Source: Pantoea anthophila (GTDB lineage Bacteria > Pseudomonadota > Gammaproteobacteria > Enterobacterales > Enterobacteriaceae). Taken from it: 64,000 nucleotides of DNA. Under the pieces are notes generated by a model. It searched no databases. It was not told the DNA's origin and was given only the letters and a program-made list of their open reading frames with translations. Made by a program: the position numbers and the translations under genes. The first letter of the stretch is position 1, and every line of letters starts with the position of its first letter. Below, piece after piece: positions 47,380 to 55,482 of the stretch. The stretch spans positions 141,251-205,250 of the forward strand of contig NZ_VHIZ01000036.1 in assembly GCF_006494375.1 (NCBI RefSeq). The letters run 5' to 3'.

Positions 47380-48134
47380 AAATCACGCTTTTGCAGGAGA
47401 CGCTGAGCTGGATGGATGGCGAAGCCAACCTGCGCCATTTTGACGAACAGCTGGCCGGAGTCACCGGACGCGATCTGATTATTCTGCCCGAGATGTTTAC
47501 CACCGGCTTTGCGATGGAGGCTGCGCAAAGCTCCCTGCCGCAGGCGCGGGTGGTGGAGTGGCTGCATCAGCATGCCCGCCGCAGCGATGCGCTGGTGGGT
47601 GGCAGCGCGGCGATCCAGACCGAAAACGGCGCGGTGAACCGTTTCCTGCTGGTGGAGCCGGATGGCACGCTGCATCAGTATGACAAGCGACATCTGTTCC
47701 GCATGGCGGATGAACATCACCACTATCAGCCCGGCGAAGCGCGTCAGGTGGTGGCGTGGCGTGGCTGGCGCATCCTGCCACAGATCTGTTACGACCTGCG
47801 CTTCCCGGTTTTCTCCCGCAACCGCAACGACTACGATCTGGCGCTCTATGTCGCCAACTGGCCAGCGCCTCGCGCCTTACACTGGCAGGCGCTGCTGTTA
47901 GCGCGGGCGATTGAGAATCAGGCGTATGTCGCAGGCTGCAACCGCATCGGCAGTGATGGCAATCAGCATCACTATAGCGGCGACAGCCAGATTATTTCGC
48001 CGCAGGGCGAGATCCTGAGTGCGGCGGAGCCACATCAGCGCGCCCGGCTGGATGCGACGCTGTCGCTGGAGGCGCTGCACGCTTACCGCGAACGCTTCCC
48101 CGCCTGGCAGGATGCGGATCGCTTTTCGCTGTAA
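47367..48134 (+). CDS. yafV: Omega-amidase YafV
   Basis: A 255-residue nitrilase-superfamily enzyme with the Glu-Lys-Cys triad at E42, K107 and C141 (LPEMFTTGF, YDKRHLF, ICYDLRFPVF). YafV hydrolyses 2-oxoglutaramate, the keto acid left when glutamine donates its amino group. Overlap with mtnE therefore makes sense: MtnE uses glutamine and YafV pulls the reaction forward. It is convergent with hiuH, nine bases apart. Confidence 0.93.
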   Translation: MSALKITLLQETLSWMDGEANLRHFDEQLAGVTGRDLIILPEMFTTGFAMEAAQSSLPQARVVEWLHQHARRSDALVGGSAAIQTENGAVNRFLLVEPDGTLHQYDKRHLFRMADEHHHYQPGEARQVVAWRGWRILPQICYDLRFPVFSRNRNDYDLALYVANWPAPRALHWQALLLARAIENQAYVAGCNRIGSDGNQHHYSGDSQIISPQGEILSAAEPHQRARLDATLSLEALHAYRERFPAWQDADRFSL

Positions 48135-48143
48135 ACGGCCGGC

Positions 48144-48479
48144 TCAGCTGCCGCGGTAGGTTGACCAGGACCAGGGGGAAATCAGAAACGGCAGATGGAA
48201 ATGGCTGCCCGCCTCGGCAATCATAAAATCGATCTGCGCGCTGACGTAGAGCGCATCCCGACCGGCGGCAGCAAAATAGTCGCCGATTTCAGCGGTCAGG
48301 CGATAGTGCCCCGGCGTCAGCGGCTCCGGGGTCAGATCTTTCAGTCGTCCGTCGCTGTCCGTTTCACCCTGAGAGACGGGAAACCACCCCTCCGGGCTGT
48401 TCTGCTCCAGCGAGATGGCCACCCCACTGGCCGGTTTTCCCAGCGCCGTGTCGAGAATATGCGTGGTAACGGTACTCAT
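48144..48479 (-). CDS. hiuH: 5-hydroxyisourate hydrolase
   Basis: A 111-residue transthyretin-like hydrolase (HpxT in Klebsiella) converting 5-hydroxyisourate to OHCU after urate oxidation. Active-site residues seen: H7 (TTHILDTALGKP), R45, H93/H95 and the C-terminal YRGS at 108-111. It overlaps uraD by four bases and is the last gene of the hpxF-to-hiuH transcription unit. Confidence 0.95.
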   Translation of the reverse strand: MSTVTTHILDTALGKPASGVAISLEQNSPEGWFPVSQGETDSDGRLKDLTPEPLTPGHYRLTAEIGDYFAAAGRDALYVSAQIDFMIAEAGSHFHLPFLISPWSWSTYRGS

Positions 48480-48970
48480 TGAATCGTCTCCCTGAGGCGT
48501 AACAGTGTGATTTCACGCAGCTGATCCAGCGCCTCCTGCTGTTCAGCCTGATCGTCATTCTGCAGCCGGCGCTGCAACGCCGCCAGCATCTCCTCGCCGC
48601 TGCGCCCTTTCGCGCGAATCAGAAAGACCCGGCCAAAGCGCGCCTCATAGGCCTGATTACCCTGCTGCATCGCCTGTTGCAGGGCGTGATCGGCCTGCTG
48701 CATGGCGGACTGCTCGCCGCGCGACAGCGTCGCCTCTTTGTCTGCGCCCCGGGCGCGTTCGCCGATGCGCGGATGCGCCGACAGCGCCGCCGCCAGATCG
48801 GGCTGCTGCCACTGGCGGGCCAGCGTGTCGGCGCGGGTCAGCAGCGCGTCTGTGGTGGCAAACGGACGAGCGGCCACCAGCGACAGCTGCCAGTGCGGGA
48901 TCGCCACACAATGCCGGATAGCCGCCAGCGCCTCGTCGGCCGGCAGCTGATTAAACGTCGTTAATTCCAT
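48476..48970 (-). CDS. uraD: OHCU decarboxylase
   Basis: A 164-residue all-helical enzyme (HpxQ in Klebsiella) giving S-allantoin from OHCU. The signature SAHPRIGERA contains the key His-Pro and Glu. It starts two bases after the allantoate amidohydrolase gene and overlaps hiuH, so the pair is tied to the allantoate operon here. Confidence 0.93.
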   Translation of the reverse strand: MELTTFNQLPADEALAAIRHCVAIPHWQLSLVAARPFATTDALLTRADTLARQWQQPDLAAALSAHPRIGERARGADKEATLSRGEQSAMQQADHALQQAMQQGNQAYEARFGRVFLIRAKGRSGEEMLAALQRRLQNDDQAEQQEALDQLREITLLRLRETIQ

Positions 48971-48972
48971 TT

Positions 48973-50226
48973 TCAGCTCCGTCCGGCGATCAGCGTGACC
49001 GCCTGCAGATAGGCCTGCAGCGCCGGTGCCACATCCTGCACCGCGACAGACTCGGCCGGATGATGGCTGATGCCGCGATGGTTTCGCACAAACAGCATAC
49101 CGACCGGCCAGCGTTCAGCAATGGCGATGGCGTCATGTCCGGCTCCGCTTGGCAGCGACAGGCTGCGCCCCTGCACTGTTTCAACCGCATGGCTCAGCGC
49201 CTGCTGCAGCGCAGAATCACAGGCGGTGGCTCCGATGCGATAAAATTCGTTCGACGTAAACTGCACTCCACGCCGCAGCGCAATCGCCCCGGCCTGAGTT
49301 AACAGCGTGGAGAGCAGGGTTTCCAGCGGATGATCGAGCGGGCCGCGCACATCCAGCGACAGCGACACCTCGCCAGGGATGACATTCACCGCCCCCGGGG
49401 CACAGCTGAGGGTGCCGACGGTGGCGACCAGCTGCGGATCCTGCTCACGGGTGGTCTGCTCAATAAACACCATCCACTCGGCGGCTGCGGCCAGCGCATC
49501 TTTGCGGTGGGTCATCGGCACCGTGCCGGCATGGCCCGCCTCACCGGTAAAACGGCAGTGAAGACGACGCGCCCCGTTGATGGCCGTGACCACGCCCAGC
49601 GCCAGATCCTCCTGCTCCAGGCAGGGGCCCTGCTCAATGTGCAGTTCAAGATAGCCGACGATGTCCTCTATCCGTCGGGCCGCCGCACCGATTTGCGCAC
49701 TGTCGAGCCCGACATCCGCCATCGCCTGCGCCACGGTAATGCCGTTGCCATCGGGATGGGTCACCCAGCTTTGCGGCCAGCTGCCGGTAATACCGCGGCT
49801 GCCAAGCAGCGTGATGCCAAAGCGGGTTCCCTCTTCATCACCGAAACCGATCACCTCTATCGCCAGCGGCAGACGGCACTGGTGCTCATGAAGCCACTGT
49901 ACGGTTTCGATGGCGCTGAGCACGCCCAGCATTCCGTCGTAGCGACCGGCGTTACGTACCGTGTCGAGATGCGAACCGAGCAGCAGCGCGGGCGCCCCCG
50001 CTTCGGCTGCCTCGTAGCGGCCACAGATATTGCCGACTTCATCCTGCCAGACCGTCATCCCCGCCGCCTGCATCCACTCCCCAACGCAGGCGTTGGCGCG
50101 CAGATGTTCCGGCGACAGATAGACGCGGGTCAGGCCCTCCGTCGTTTCGCTAATCGCTGCCAGCGCATCACAGCGCGCCATGACGCGCTGTGCAGCAGCG
50201 AGGGCTTCGCTGGCGCTCATCATCAT
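48973..50226 (-). CDS. hpxK: Allantoate amidohydrolase
   Basis: A 417-residue M20-family metallo-amidohydrolase producing ureidoglycine from allantoate. Motifs seen: LLLGSHLDTVRNAGRYDG, GFGDEEGTRFG and ELHIEQGPCLE. The start is one of three consecutive ATGs at 50218-50226; the first overlaps the hpxJ stop (ATGA), so coupling is likely. The equivalent E. coli enzyme is AllC. Confidence 0.92.
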   Translation of the reverse strand: MMMSASEALAAAQRVMARCDALAAISETTEGLTRVYLSPEHLRANACVGEWMQAAGMTVWQDEVGNICGRYEAAEAGAPALLLGSHLDTVRNAGRYDGMLGVLSAIETVQWLHEHQCRLPLAIEVIGFGDEEGTRFGITLLGSRGITGSWPQSWVTHPDGNGITVAQAMADVGLDSAQIGAAARRIEDIVGYLELHIEQGPCLEQEDLALGVVTAINGARRLHCRFTGEAGHAGTVPMTHRKDALAAAAEWMVFIEQTTREQDPQLVATVGTLSCAPGAVNVIPGEVSLSLDVRGPLDHPLETLLSTLLTQAGAIALRRGVQFTSNEFYRIGATACDSALQQALSHAVETVQGRSLSLPSGAGHDAIAIAERWPVGMLFVRNHRGISHHPAESVAVQDVAPALQAYLQAVTLIAGRS

Positions 50227-51458
50227 GCCTGGCTCCCGTAGTGATCCCAGGCGGCCTGGGCTCCCGCGCCCTGCGGCGTGCGATACCCCAGGTGCGTCAG
50301 CACCGTTTCCAGCGCGGCCAGCGTCTGCAGCACGCAATCTTTACGCGCGTTATAGCCCATGGTGCCGATGCGCCAGACCTTGCCATGCAGTGGGCCAAAC
50401 GAGGTGCCGATCTCAATGCCGAAATCCTCCAGCATCAGCTTGCGCACCTGGTCGCCGTTTACGCCTGACGGGATCATCACGCCCAGCACGTTGTTCATTT
50501 TGTTTTTCAGGTCGCCGAAGGTTTCCAGCCCCATCCCCTGAATGCCCTTCAGCATCGCCTCACCATGCAGTTTGTGACGGGCGATCCCGTTGTCCAGCCC
50601 CTCCTGCAGGATCAGGCGGGCACATTCGCGCGCGCCAAACAGCGCGCTGGTCGCTTCGGTATGGTGATTGAGTCGCTCCGGCCCCCAGTAATCCATGATC
50701 ATGCCGAGATCGAAATAGTTGGAGTAGATCATCTCCTCCTCGCCATCCTGATGCGCCTCGGTGCGGATCCCCTGCTCCACGCATTTACGTTTGCGGATCA
50801 CAGCAGCCATCTCTGCGCTCAGGGTGATCGGCGAGGTGCCGGAAGGCCCGCCCAGACATTTCTGCATCCCCGCCGAGACGGCATCCAGTCCCCAGGCATC
50901 CGTTTCCAGCGCGTTACCCGCCAGCGACGCGGTAGCATCGGTGTAGAACAGCACGCCATACTGCTTACAGATAGCACCCAGCTGCGCCAGCGGCTGCAGC
51001 ATGGTGGTGGAGGTGTCGCCCTGCACCGTGAGCAGCAGGCGTGGCCGCACTTTTTTAATCGCCTCTTCAATTTGATCGGGGGTAAAGACCTCGCCCCACG
51101 GCACTTCGATGGTGTGGACGTCTGCCCGACAGCGGCGGGCGATCTCGCACAGCAGATGGCCGAAGCGGCCAAACACCGGCACCAGCACCTTATCCCCAGG
51201 CCGGATAGCGGAGAGCAGAATCGCTTCGATACCGGCGCGGGAGGTGCCATCAACCAGCAGCGTCCAGCGGTTTTCGGTGCGAAATACGCCGCGATAGAGC
51301 GCCATCACTTCGTTCATGTAGTGGGTCATCGCGGGGTCGTACTGCCCCAGCAGCTGACTCGACATGGCGCGCAGCACGCGCGGATCGGCGTTGATCGGGC
51401 CGGGTCCCATCAGCAGACGCTGTGGCGGATTAATTTGCGGGTAATGATTGATATCCAT
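50223..51458 (-). CDS. hpxJ: Ureidoglycine-glyoxylate aminotransferase
   Basis: A 411-residue PLP enzyme of the class V aminotransferases (PucG-like). The PLP lysine is K200 (SAGMQKCLGGPSG), with D174 in FYTDATAS. It transfers the amino group of ureidoglycine to glyoxylate, giving oxalurate and glycine. It lies 21 bases after the ATPase gene and overlaps hpxK. Confidence 0.9.
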   Translation of the reverse strand: MDINHYPQINPPQRLLMGPGPINADPRVLRAMSSQLLGQYDPAMTHYMNEVMALYRGVFRTENRWTLLVDGTSRAGIEAILLSAIRPGDKVLVPVFGRFGHLLCEIARRCRADVHTIEVPWGEVFTPDQIEEAIKKVRPRLLLTVQGDTSTTMLQPLAQLGAICKQYGVLFYTDATASLAGNALETDAWGLDAVSAGMQKCLGGPSGTSPITLSAEMAAVIRKRKCVEQGIRTEAHQDGEEEMIYSNYFDLGMIMDYWGPERLNHHTEATSALFGARECARLILQEGLDNGIARHKLHGEAMLKGIQGMGLETFGDLKNKMNNVLGVMIPSGVNGDQVRKLMLEDFGIEIGTSFGPLHGKVWRIGTMGYNARKDCVLQTLAALETVLTHLGYRTPQGAGAQAAWDHYGSQA

Positions 51459-51479
51459 GCGGGTTTCCTTTTTTAAGAC

Positions 51480-52211
51480 TCAGAGACGCACTGAAGAGAT
51501 AAACTGCTTCAGCTCCGGCGACTGCGGCTGCGCAAACAGCGTTTTGCTGTCGCCCTGCTCCCAGACGCGCCCCTGATGCATAAAGACCACTCGATCGCCC
51601 ACGTCGCGGGCGAAATTCATTTCATGCGTGACGAGGATCAGCGTCATGCCTTCCGCTGCCAGCTGCTCCAGCACTTTCAGGACTTCGCCCACCAGTTCGG
51701 GATCCAGCGCAGAGGTGATCTCATCACAGAGTAAAACTTTGGGCGTCATCGCCAGCGCACGGGCGATCGCCACGCGCTGCTGCTGGCCGCCCGAGAGGCT
51801 GGCAGGGTAATAGTTAAGGCGCTCGCCCAGCCCCACCTTCTCCAGCATCTGCGTCGCCAGCGCCCGGCATTCAGCGTCGCTTTTCTTCAGCACGCGGCGC
51901 GGTGCCAGCATGACGTTTTCCAGCGCCGTCATGTGCGGGAAGAGGTTGAAGTTCTGAAACACCATGCCAATCGAGCGGCTGATCTCACGCGCCTGCGAGT
52001 CACGACTGGTGATGGTCATGCCGCCGAGCTTGATGCTGCCCTCCTGATAGCCTTCCAGCCCGTTCATACAGCGCAGCAGCGTGCTTTTGCCCGATCCGCT
52101 GCGACCGATGATCGAGATCACCTCTCCCATGTCGATATCCAGATCCACGCCTTTCAACACATGGTTGTCGCCGTAATATTTTTGCACCTGATTAATGGTG
52201 ATGAGCGGCAT
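51480..52211 (-). CDS. hpxI: Amino-acid-type ABC transporter ATP-binding protein
   Basis: A 243-residue polar-amino-acid-type ATPase with Walker A GRSGSGKST, signature LSGGQQQR and Walker B LLCDEITSALDP. It overlaps the upstream permease gene by 20 bases. In Klebsiella the hpxFGHIJK cluster has the same plan of four transporter genes followed by J and K; the letter is assigned by that order. Confidence 0.82.
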   Translation of the reverse strand: MPLITINQVQKYYGDNHVLKGVDLDIDMGEVISIIGRSGSGKSTLLRCMNGLEGYQEGSIKLGGMTITSRDSQAREISRSIGMVFQNFNLFPHMTALENVMLAPRRVLKKSDAECRALATQMLEKVGLGERLNYYPASLSGGQQQRVAIARALAMTPKVLLCDEITSALDPELVGEVLKVLEQLAAEGMTLILVTHEMNFARDVGDRVVFMHQGRVWEQGDSKTLFAQPQSPELKQFISSVRL

Positions 52212-52851
52212 TGAATTTTTTCTCCAGATACTGGCTGTAGCGAGACAGCGGATAACACATCAGGAAGTAGCCCAGCGCCACCAGCCCGAAAACTTTAAAC
52301 GGCTGGTAGGTCACGTTGTTCAGAATCGTGCCCGCCTTGGTCAGCTCGATAAACCCGATAATCGACGCCAGCGCGGTGCCCTTGATAACCTGTACGGCAA
52401 AACCTACCGTCGGGGCGATGCCGATGCGGATCGCCTGCGGTGCAACCACCCGCCACAGCGTCTGACCAAAAGTCAGGCCGAGGCAGCGTGACGCTTCCCA
52501 CTGCCCTTTCGGCAGGGCGCGGATGCTGCCGTACCAGATATCCACCAGAAAGGCGCTGGTATAAAAAGTCAGCGCCAGCGAGGCGGCCGTCCAGGGCGCC
52601 ACATCAATGCCAAATAAGCCGACGCCAAAAAAGGCCAGAAACAGCTGCATCAGCAGCGGGGTTCCCTGAAACAGCGCGGTGTAGCCCCGTATCGCACGCG
52701 TCAGCCATTTGCGCTGCAGCAGACGCAGCAGCAGCAGAGGCAGCGTCACCAGGGTTCCGCCGACAAAGGCCACCAGCGACAGTAACAGGGTCCAGCGCGC
52801 CGCCAGCAGCAGGTTGCGCACGATGTCCCAGTCGGTAAAGGTCGTCATCAT
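52192..52851 (-). CDS. hpxH: Amino-acid-type ABC transporter permease
   Basis: A 219-residue HisMQ-type permease with about five helices and the EAA loop (LPKGQWEASRCLGLTFGQTL). The ATG at 52851 overlaps the stop of the preceding permease (ATGA). It is paired with the other permease to form the channel; the solute is probably allantoate or a related ureide, from context. Confidence 0.82.
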   Translation of the reverse strand: MMTTFTDWDIVRNLLLAARWTLLLSLVAFVGGTLVTLPLLLLRLLQRKWLTRAIRGYTALFQGTPLLMQLFLAFFGVGLFGIDVAPWTAASLALTFYTSAFLVDIWYGSIRALPKGQWEASRCLGLTFGQTLWRVVAPQAIRIGIAPTVGFAVQVIKGTALASIIGFIELTKAGTILNNVTYQPFKVFGLVALGYFLMCYPLSRYSQYLEKKFNAAHHH

Positions 52852-53516
52852 GAGGGCTGCACTCCAAACCATTTACGGCCTATCGCCAGCAGCAGATGGC
52901 GCATCGCAATCGACAACGCCAGGTAGATCAGCGTGGTCACCAGATAAACCTCAAAGCTCAGAAACGTGCGTGACTGAATAAGGTTGGCGGCGAAGGTCAG
53001 CTCCTCGTAGGAGACCTGCGACACCACCGACGACCCCAGCATCACGATAATGCACTGGCTCACCAGCGCCGGATAAATCCGCTGCAGCGCAGGGGGTAAC
53101 ACCACCCGCAGAAAGGTCTGGCTACGGGTCAATCCCAGCACCCGCCCCGCTTCCCACTGCCCTTTCGGGGTCACCTGGATGCCGGCACGGATGATCTCGG
53201 TGCTGTAAGCGCCCAGGTTGATCAGCATCGCCAGCAGCGCCGCCTCACCGGCGGTGAGTTTCAGCCCCAGATTCGGCAGACCGAAAACGATAAAGAACAG
53301 CTGCACCACAAATGGCGTATTACGGATCAGCTCGACATAGAGGCCCCAGAGGCGGCTCAGCCAGCCCGGTTTACCGCTGCGCAGCGCCGCGCCTGCGATG
53401 CCAATCGCCACCCCACCGGTGGTCGCCAGCAGCGTCAGCTGAATGGTGACCCAGAGGCCGGAAAGCAGCTCCGGCCAGTAGGGCCACAACGCGGGAAAGT
53501 TAAGTTGCCCGGTCAT
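52848..53516 (-). CDS. hpxG: Amino-acid-type ABC transporter permease
   Basis: A 222-residue HisMQ-type permease with the EAA loop TPKGQWEAGRVLGLTRSQTF and about five membrane helices. It lies ten bases after the binding-protein gene and overlaps the second permease. Confidence 0.82.
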   Translation of the reverse strand: MTGQLNFPALWPYWPELLSGLWVTIQLTLLATTGGVAIGIAGAALRSGKPGWLSRLWGLYVELIRNTPFVVQLFFIVFGLPNLGLKLTAGEAALLAMLINLGAYSTEIIRAGIQVTPKGQWEAGRVLGLTRSQTFLRVVLPPALQRIYPALVSQCIIVMLGSSVVSQVSYEELTFAANLIQSRTFLSFEVYLVTTLIYLALSIAMRHLLLAIGRKWFGVQPS

Positions 53517-53526
53517 GAATCTGTCC

Positions 53527-54312
53527 TCATGCGCCCAGGCTGGCGGGCAGTGGCGCTTTCAGCCACTCTTCGGACAGCTTGTTCAGGGTGCCATCTTTAA
53601 TCCCCTGCTCAATCAGCGCATTCACCTTCGCCTTTAGCGCAGGCTCATCTTTCTTCAGACCGATAAAGCAGGGCGAATCTTTCAGCATAAACTGAGCGAC
53701 CGGCGCTTTTTCCGGATTCTGGCGGGCAATGGCGGCGACTACCAGGTTGCCGGTGGCGACATACTGCACCTGGCCGGAGAGATACGCCGATAAGGTGGTG
53801 TTGTTATCTTCGTAACGTTTCACCTGCGCATCTTTCGGTGCCACTTCGCTCAGCACCATATCCTCCACCGCGCCGCGGGTAACGCCAATCGACTTGCCGC
53901 TCAGCGCGCTGGCCGCTTTGATCTCGTCACCTTTCGGTCCGAAGACGCCCAGGAAGAACGGCGCATAGGCGCGGGTAAAGTCGATCACTTTTTCACGCTC
54001 CGCATTTTTACCCATGCTGGAGATCACCAGGTCGACCTTGTCGGTTTGCAGATAAGGCACCCGGTTGGCGCTGCTGACCGGCACCAGCTGCAACTTAAGT
54101 TTCATCTGCTTTGCCAGGTACTTCGCCATGTCGATGTCATACCCCTGCGGCTGCAGATCGGTACCCACCGAGCCAAACGGCGGGAAATCCTGCGGAACGG
54201 CCACGCGGATCACACCGCGCTTCTGAATGTCCTGCAGTTGATCGGCCAGTGCGCTTCCCGCCTGTGCCATCAGTAATGCCGCTGTTGCAACCGCCATTAA
54301 AACTTTTTTCAT
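53527..54312 (-). CDS. hpxF: ABC transporter periplasmic substrate-binding protein (family 3)
   Basis: A 261-residue protein with a signal peptide (about 1-22, ending AGSALA) and the family 3 solute-binding fold (GVIRVAVPQDFPPFGSVG, GYDIDMAKYLAKQ). The ATG at 54312 follows a GGGGTG site. It is the first gene of the operon running to hiuH, behind a sigma-54 promoter and an NtrC-type site. Ligand inferred from context: a ureide such as allantoate. Confidence 0.85.
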   Translation of the reverse strand: MKKVLMAVATAALLMAQAGSALADQLQDIQKRGVIRVAVPQDFPPFGSVGTDLQPQGYDIDMAKYLAKQMKLKLQLVPVSSANRVPYLQTDKVDLVISSMGKNAEREKVIDFTRAYAPFFLGVFGPKGDEIKAASALSGKSIGVTRGAVEDMVLSEVAPKDAQVKRYEDNNTTLSAYLSGQVQYVATGNLVVAAIARQNPEKAPVAQFMLKDSPCFIGLKKDEPALKAKVNALIEQGIKDGTLNKLSEEWLKAPLPASLGA

Positions 54313-54363
54313 TATGCACCCCGGTGAAATGTGATGAAACAAAAGATTCTTTAACAGGCAATC

Positions 54364-54380
54364 TGCAACTAATGTGCCAA
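54364..54380 (-). promoter_or_regulatory. Sigma-54 promoter of the hpxF operon
   Basis: On the minus strand TTGGCACATTAGTTGCA matches the -24/-12 consensus TTGGCAC-N5-TTGCA exactly. The start of transcription would be near 54353, about 41 bases before hpxF. Confidence 0.88.
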
Positions 54381-54486
54381 CAAGGGCCGCGGCGCAAAAA
54401 GGGTTAAGCGGCAAAGAGTTCACTGAAAAAGGGGCGTAACCGGGGAGGATTACGCCGCGGGCGGGCGTGTACTGAAATGGGGCAAA

Positions 54487-54501
54487 GCACCAAAATGGTG
54501 C
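54487..54501. promoter_or_regulatory. NtrC-type enhancer site
   Basis: GCACCAAAATGGTGC is a perfect palindrome with a three-base centre and matches the NtrC site GCACCA-N3-TGGTGC known from glnA. It is centred about 140 bases upstream of the predicted sigma-54 start, a typical enhancer distance, and just past the hpxU stop. Confidence 0.85.
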
Positions 54502-54504
54502 CTG

Positions 54505-55344
54505 TTAACGGTGCTCCAGCTCGTCGAACTGCTGGTAGAGATCGGCGATCTGATGAATACGCTGCCGCCCCTGCGCCAGCATTTCATGCAGCAGCGCATT
54601 GGCAATCAGGTTAATCAGACTCATGGCCGAGCCGTAGCTGTCGAAGGCGGAAACGCTGTCGAGCGGCGTGCAGAGCTGCCAGCGTGCCAGCGCAGTGACC
54701 GTCTGCGCCTGCGGCTCACACAGCGCCAGCAGCGGTATTCCGGCCGCCTGAAGCTGCTGCATCAGCGGACGGATGATGCGGGTACGGCGGCGAAACGCCA
54801 TCACCACCACCATATCCTCCGGGGTGATATCCACCAGCTCCTCTGCCAGCGTCTGGCCTGGCTGCGGCAGGATAAAGACCTGCGAGCGCGCCTGCACCAG
54901 CTGCTGTCGCAGATGCAGCGCCACCGGATAGGCGTTGCGCATGCCGATGATAAAGACGCGCTTCGCCTGCGCCAGCTGCTGGATCACATCGTTAAACTGA
55001 CGGGCATCCAGGCTGTTGACCCACTGTGTCAGGTTCGCCATCTCCTGCTTGTAGTGGCGCGCCAGCAGCGTGTTGCCCTGCACCGCATCCCGGTTATCGG
55101 TGAGCGGCATGCCGCTCTGACGCAGGATGCGCAGCTCATCGCGCATATCCTTGTACTTCTCATATCCCAGACGCTTAAACAGCCTGCTGACCGTGGCTTT
55201 CGACACGCCGCTGAGCCGCGCCAGCTCGGCGCTGTTGTAGCTGATCAGATCATCGAAGTGGTCAAACACGAAGTCGGCAATGCGTTGCTCCTGCGGCGAG
55301 AGCTGGGGATAGTGACTCCGGAGTCGTTCATCAAGCTGTTTCAT
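54505..55344 (-). CDS. hpxU: RpiR-family regulator HpxU
   Basis: A 279-residue regulator: RpiR helix-turn-helix about 1-77 (SGVSKATVSRLFKRLGYEKY) and a SIS sugar-phosphate-type domain about 110-250. The ATG at 55344 follows AGGGTG. In Klebsiella an RpiR-type repressor HpxU controls the allantoate genes. Here it sits between, and divergent from, hpxW, upstream of hpxF. Confidence 0.83.
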   Translation of the reverse strand: MKQLDERLRSHYPQLSPQEQRIADFVFDHFDDLISYNSAELARLSGVSKATVSRLFKRLGYEKYKDMRDELRILRQSGMPLTDNRDAVQGNTLLARHYKQEMANLTQWVNSLDARQFNDVIQQLAQAKRVFIIGMRNAYPVALHLRQQLVQARSQVFILPQPGQTLAEELVDITPEDMVVVMAFRRRTRIIRPLMQQLQAAGIPLLALCEPQAQTVTALARWQLCTPLDSVSAFDSYGSAMSLINLIANALLHEMLAQGRQRIHQIADLYQQFDELEHR

Positions 55345-55428
55345 ATCGCACCCTGTAACTTTTGTTTCAGCAGAAGCTAGCACAATTTACGCCAGGTTAA
55401 CCGGCGCAATGTCAGCTCAGGCTAAAAA

Positions 55429-55445
55429 CTGGAACAGCTCTTGCT
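55429..55445 (+). promoter_or_regulatory. Likely sigma-54 promoter of hpxWXYZ
   Basis: CTGGAACAGCTCTTGCT has GG and GC at the required ten-base spacing, with the -12 TTGCT perfect and the -24 CTGGAAC one base off CTGGCAC. Transcription would start near 55456, 27 bases before hpxW. No clear NtrC palindrome lies close upstream. Confidence 0.6.
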
Positions 55446-55482
55446 TTGCTATCGGTTCTGTTACCCGAAGAACGAGAAAAAG

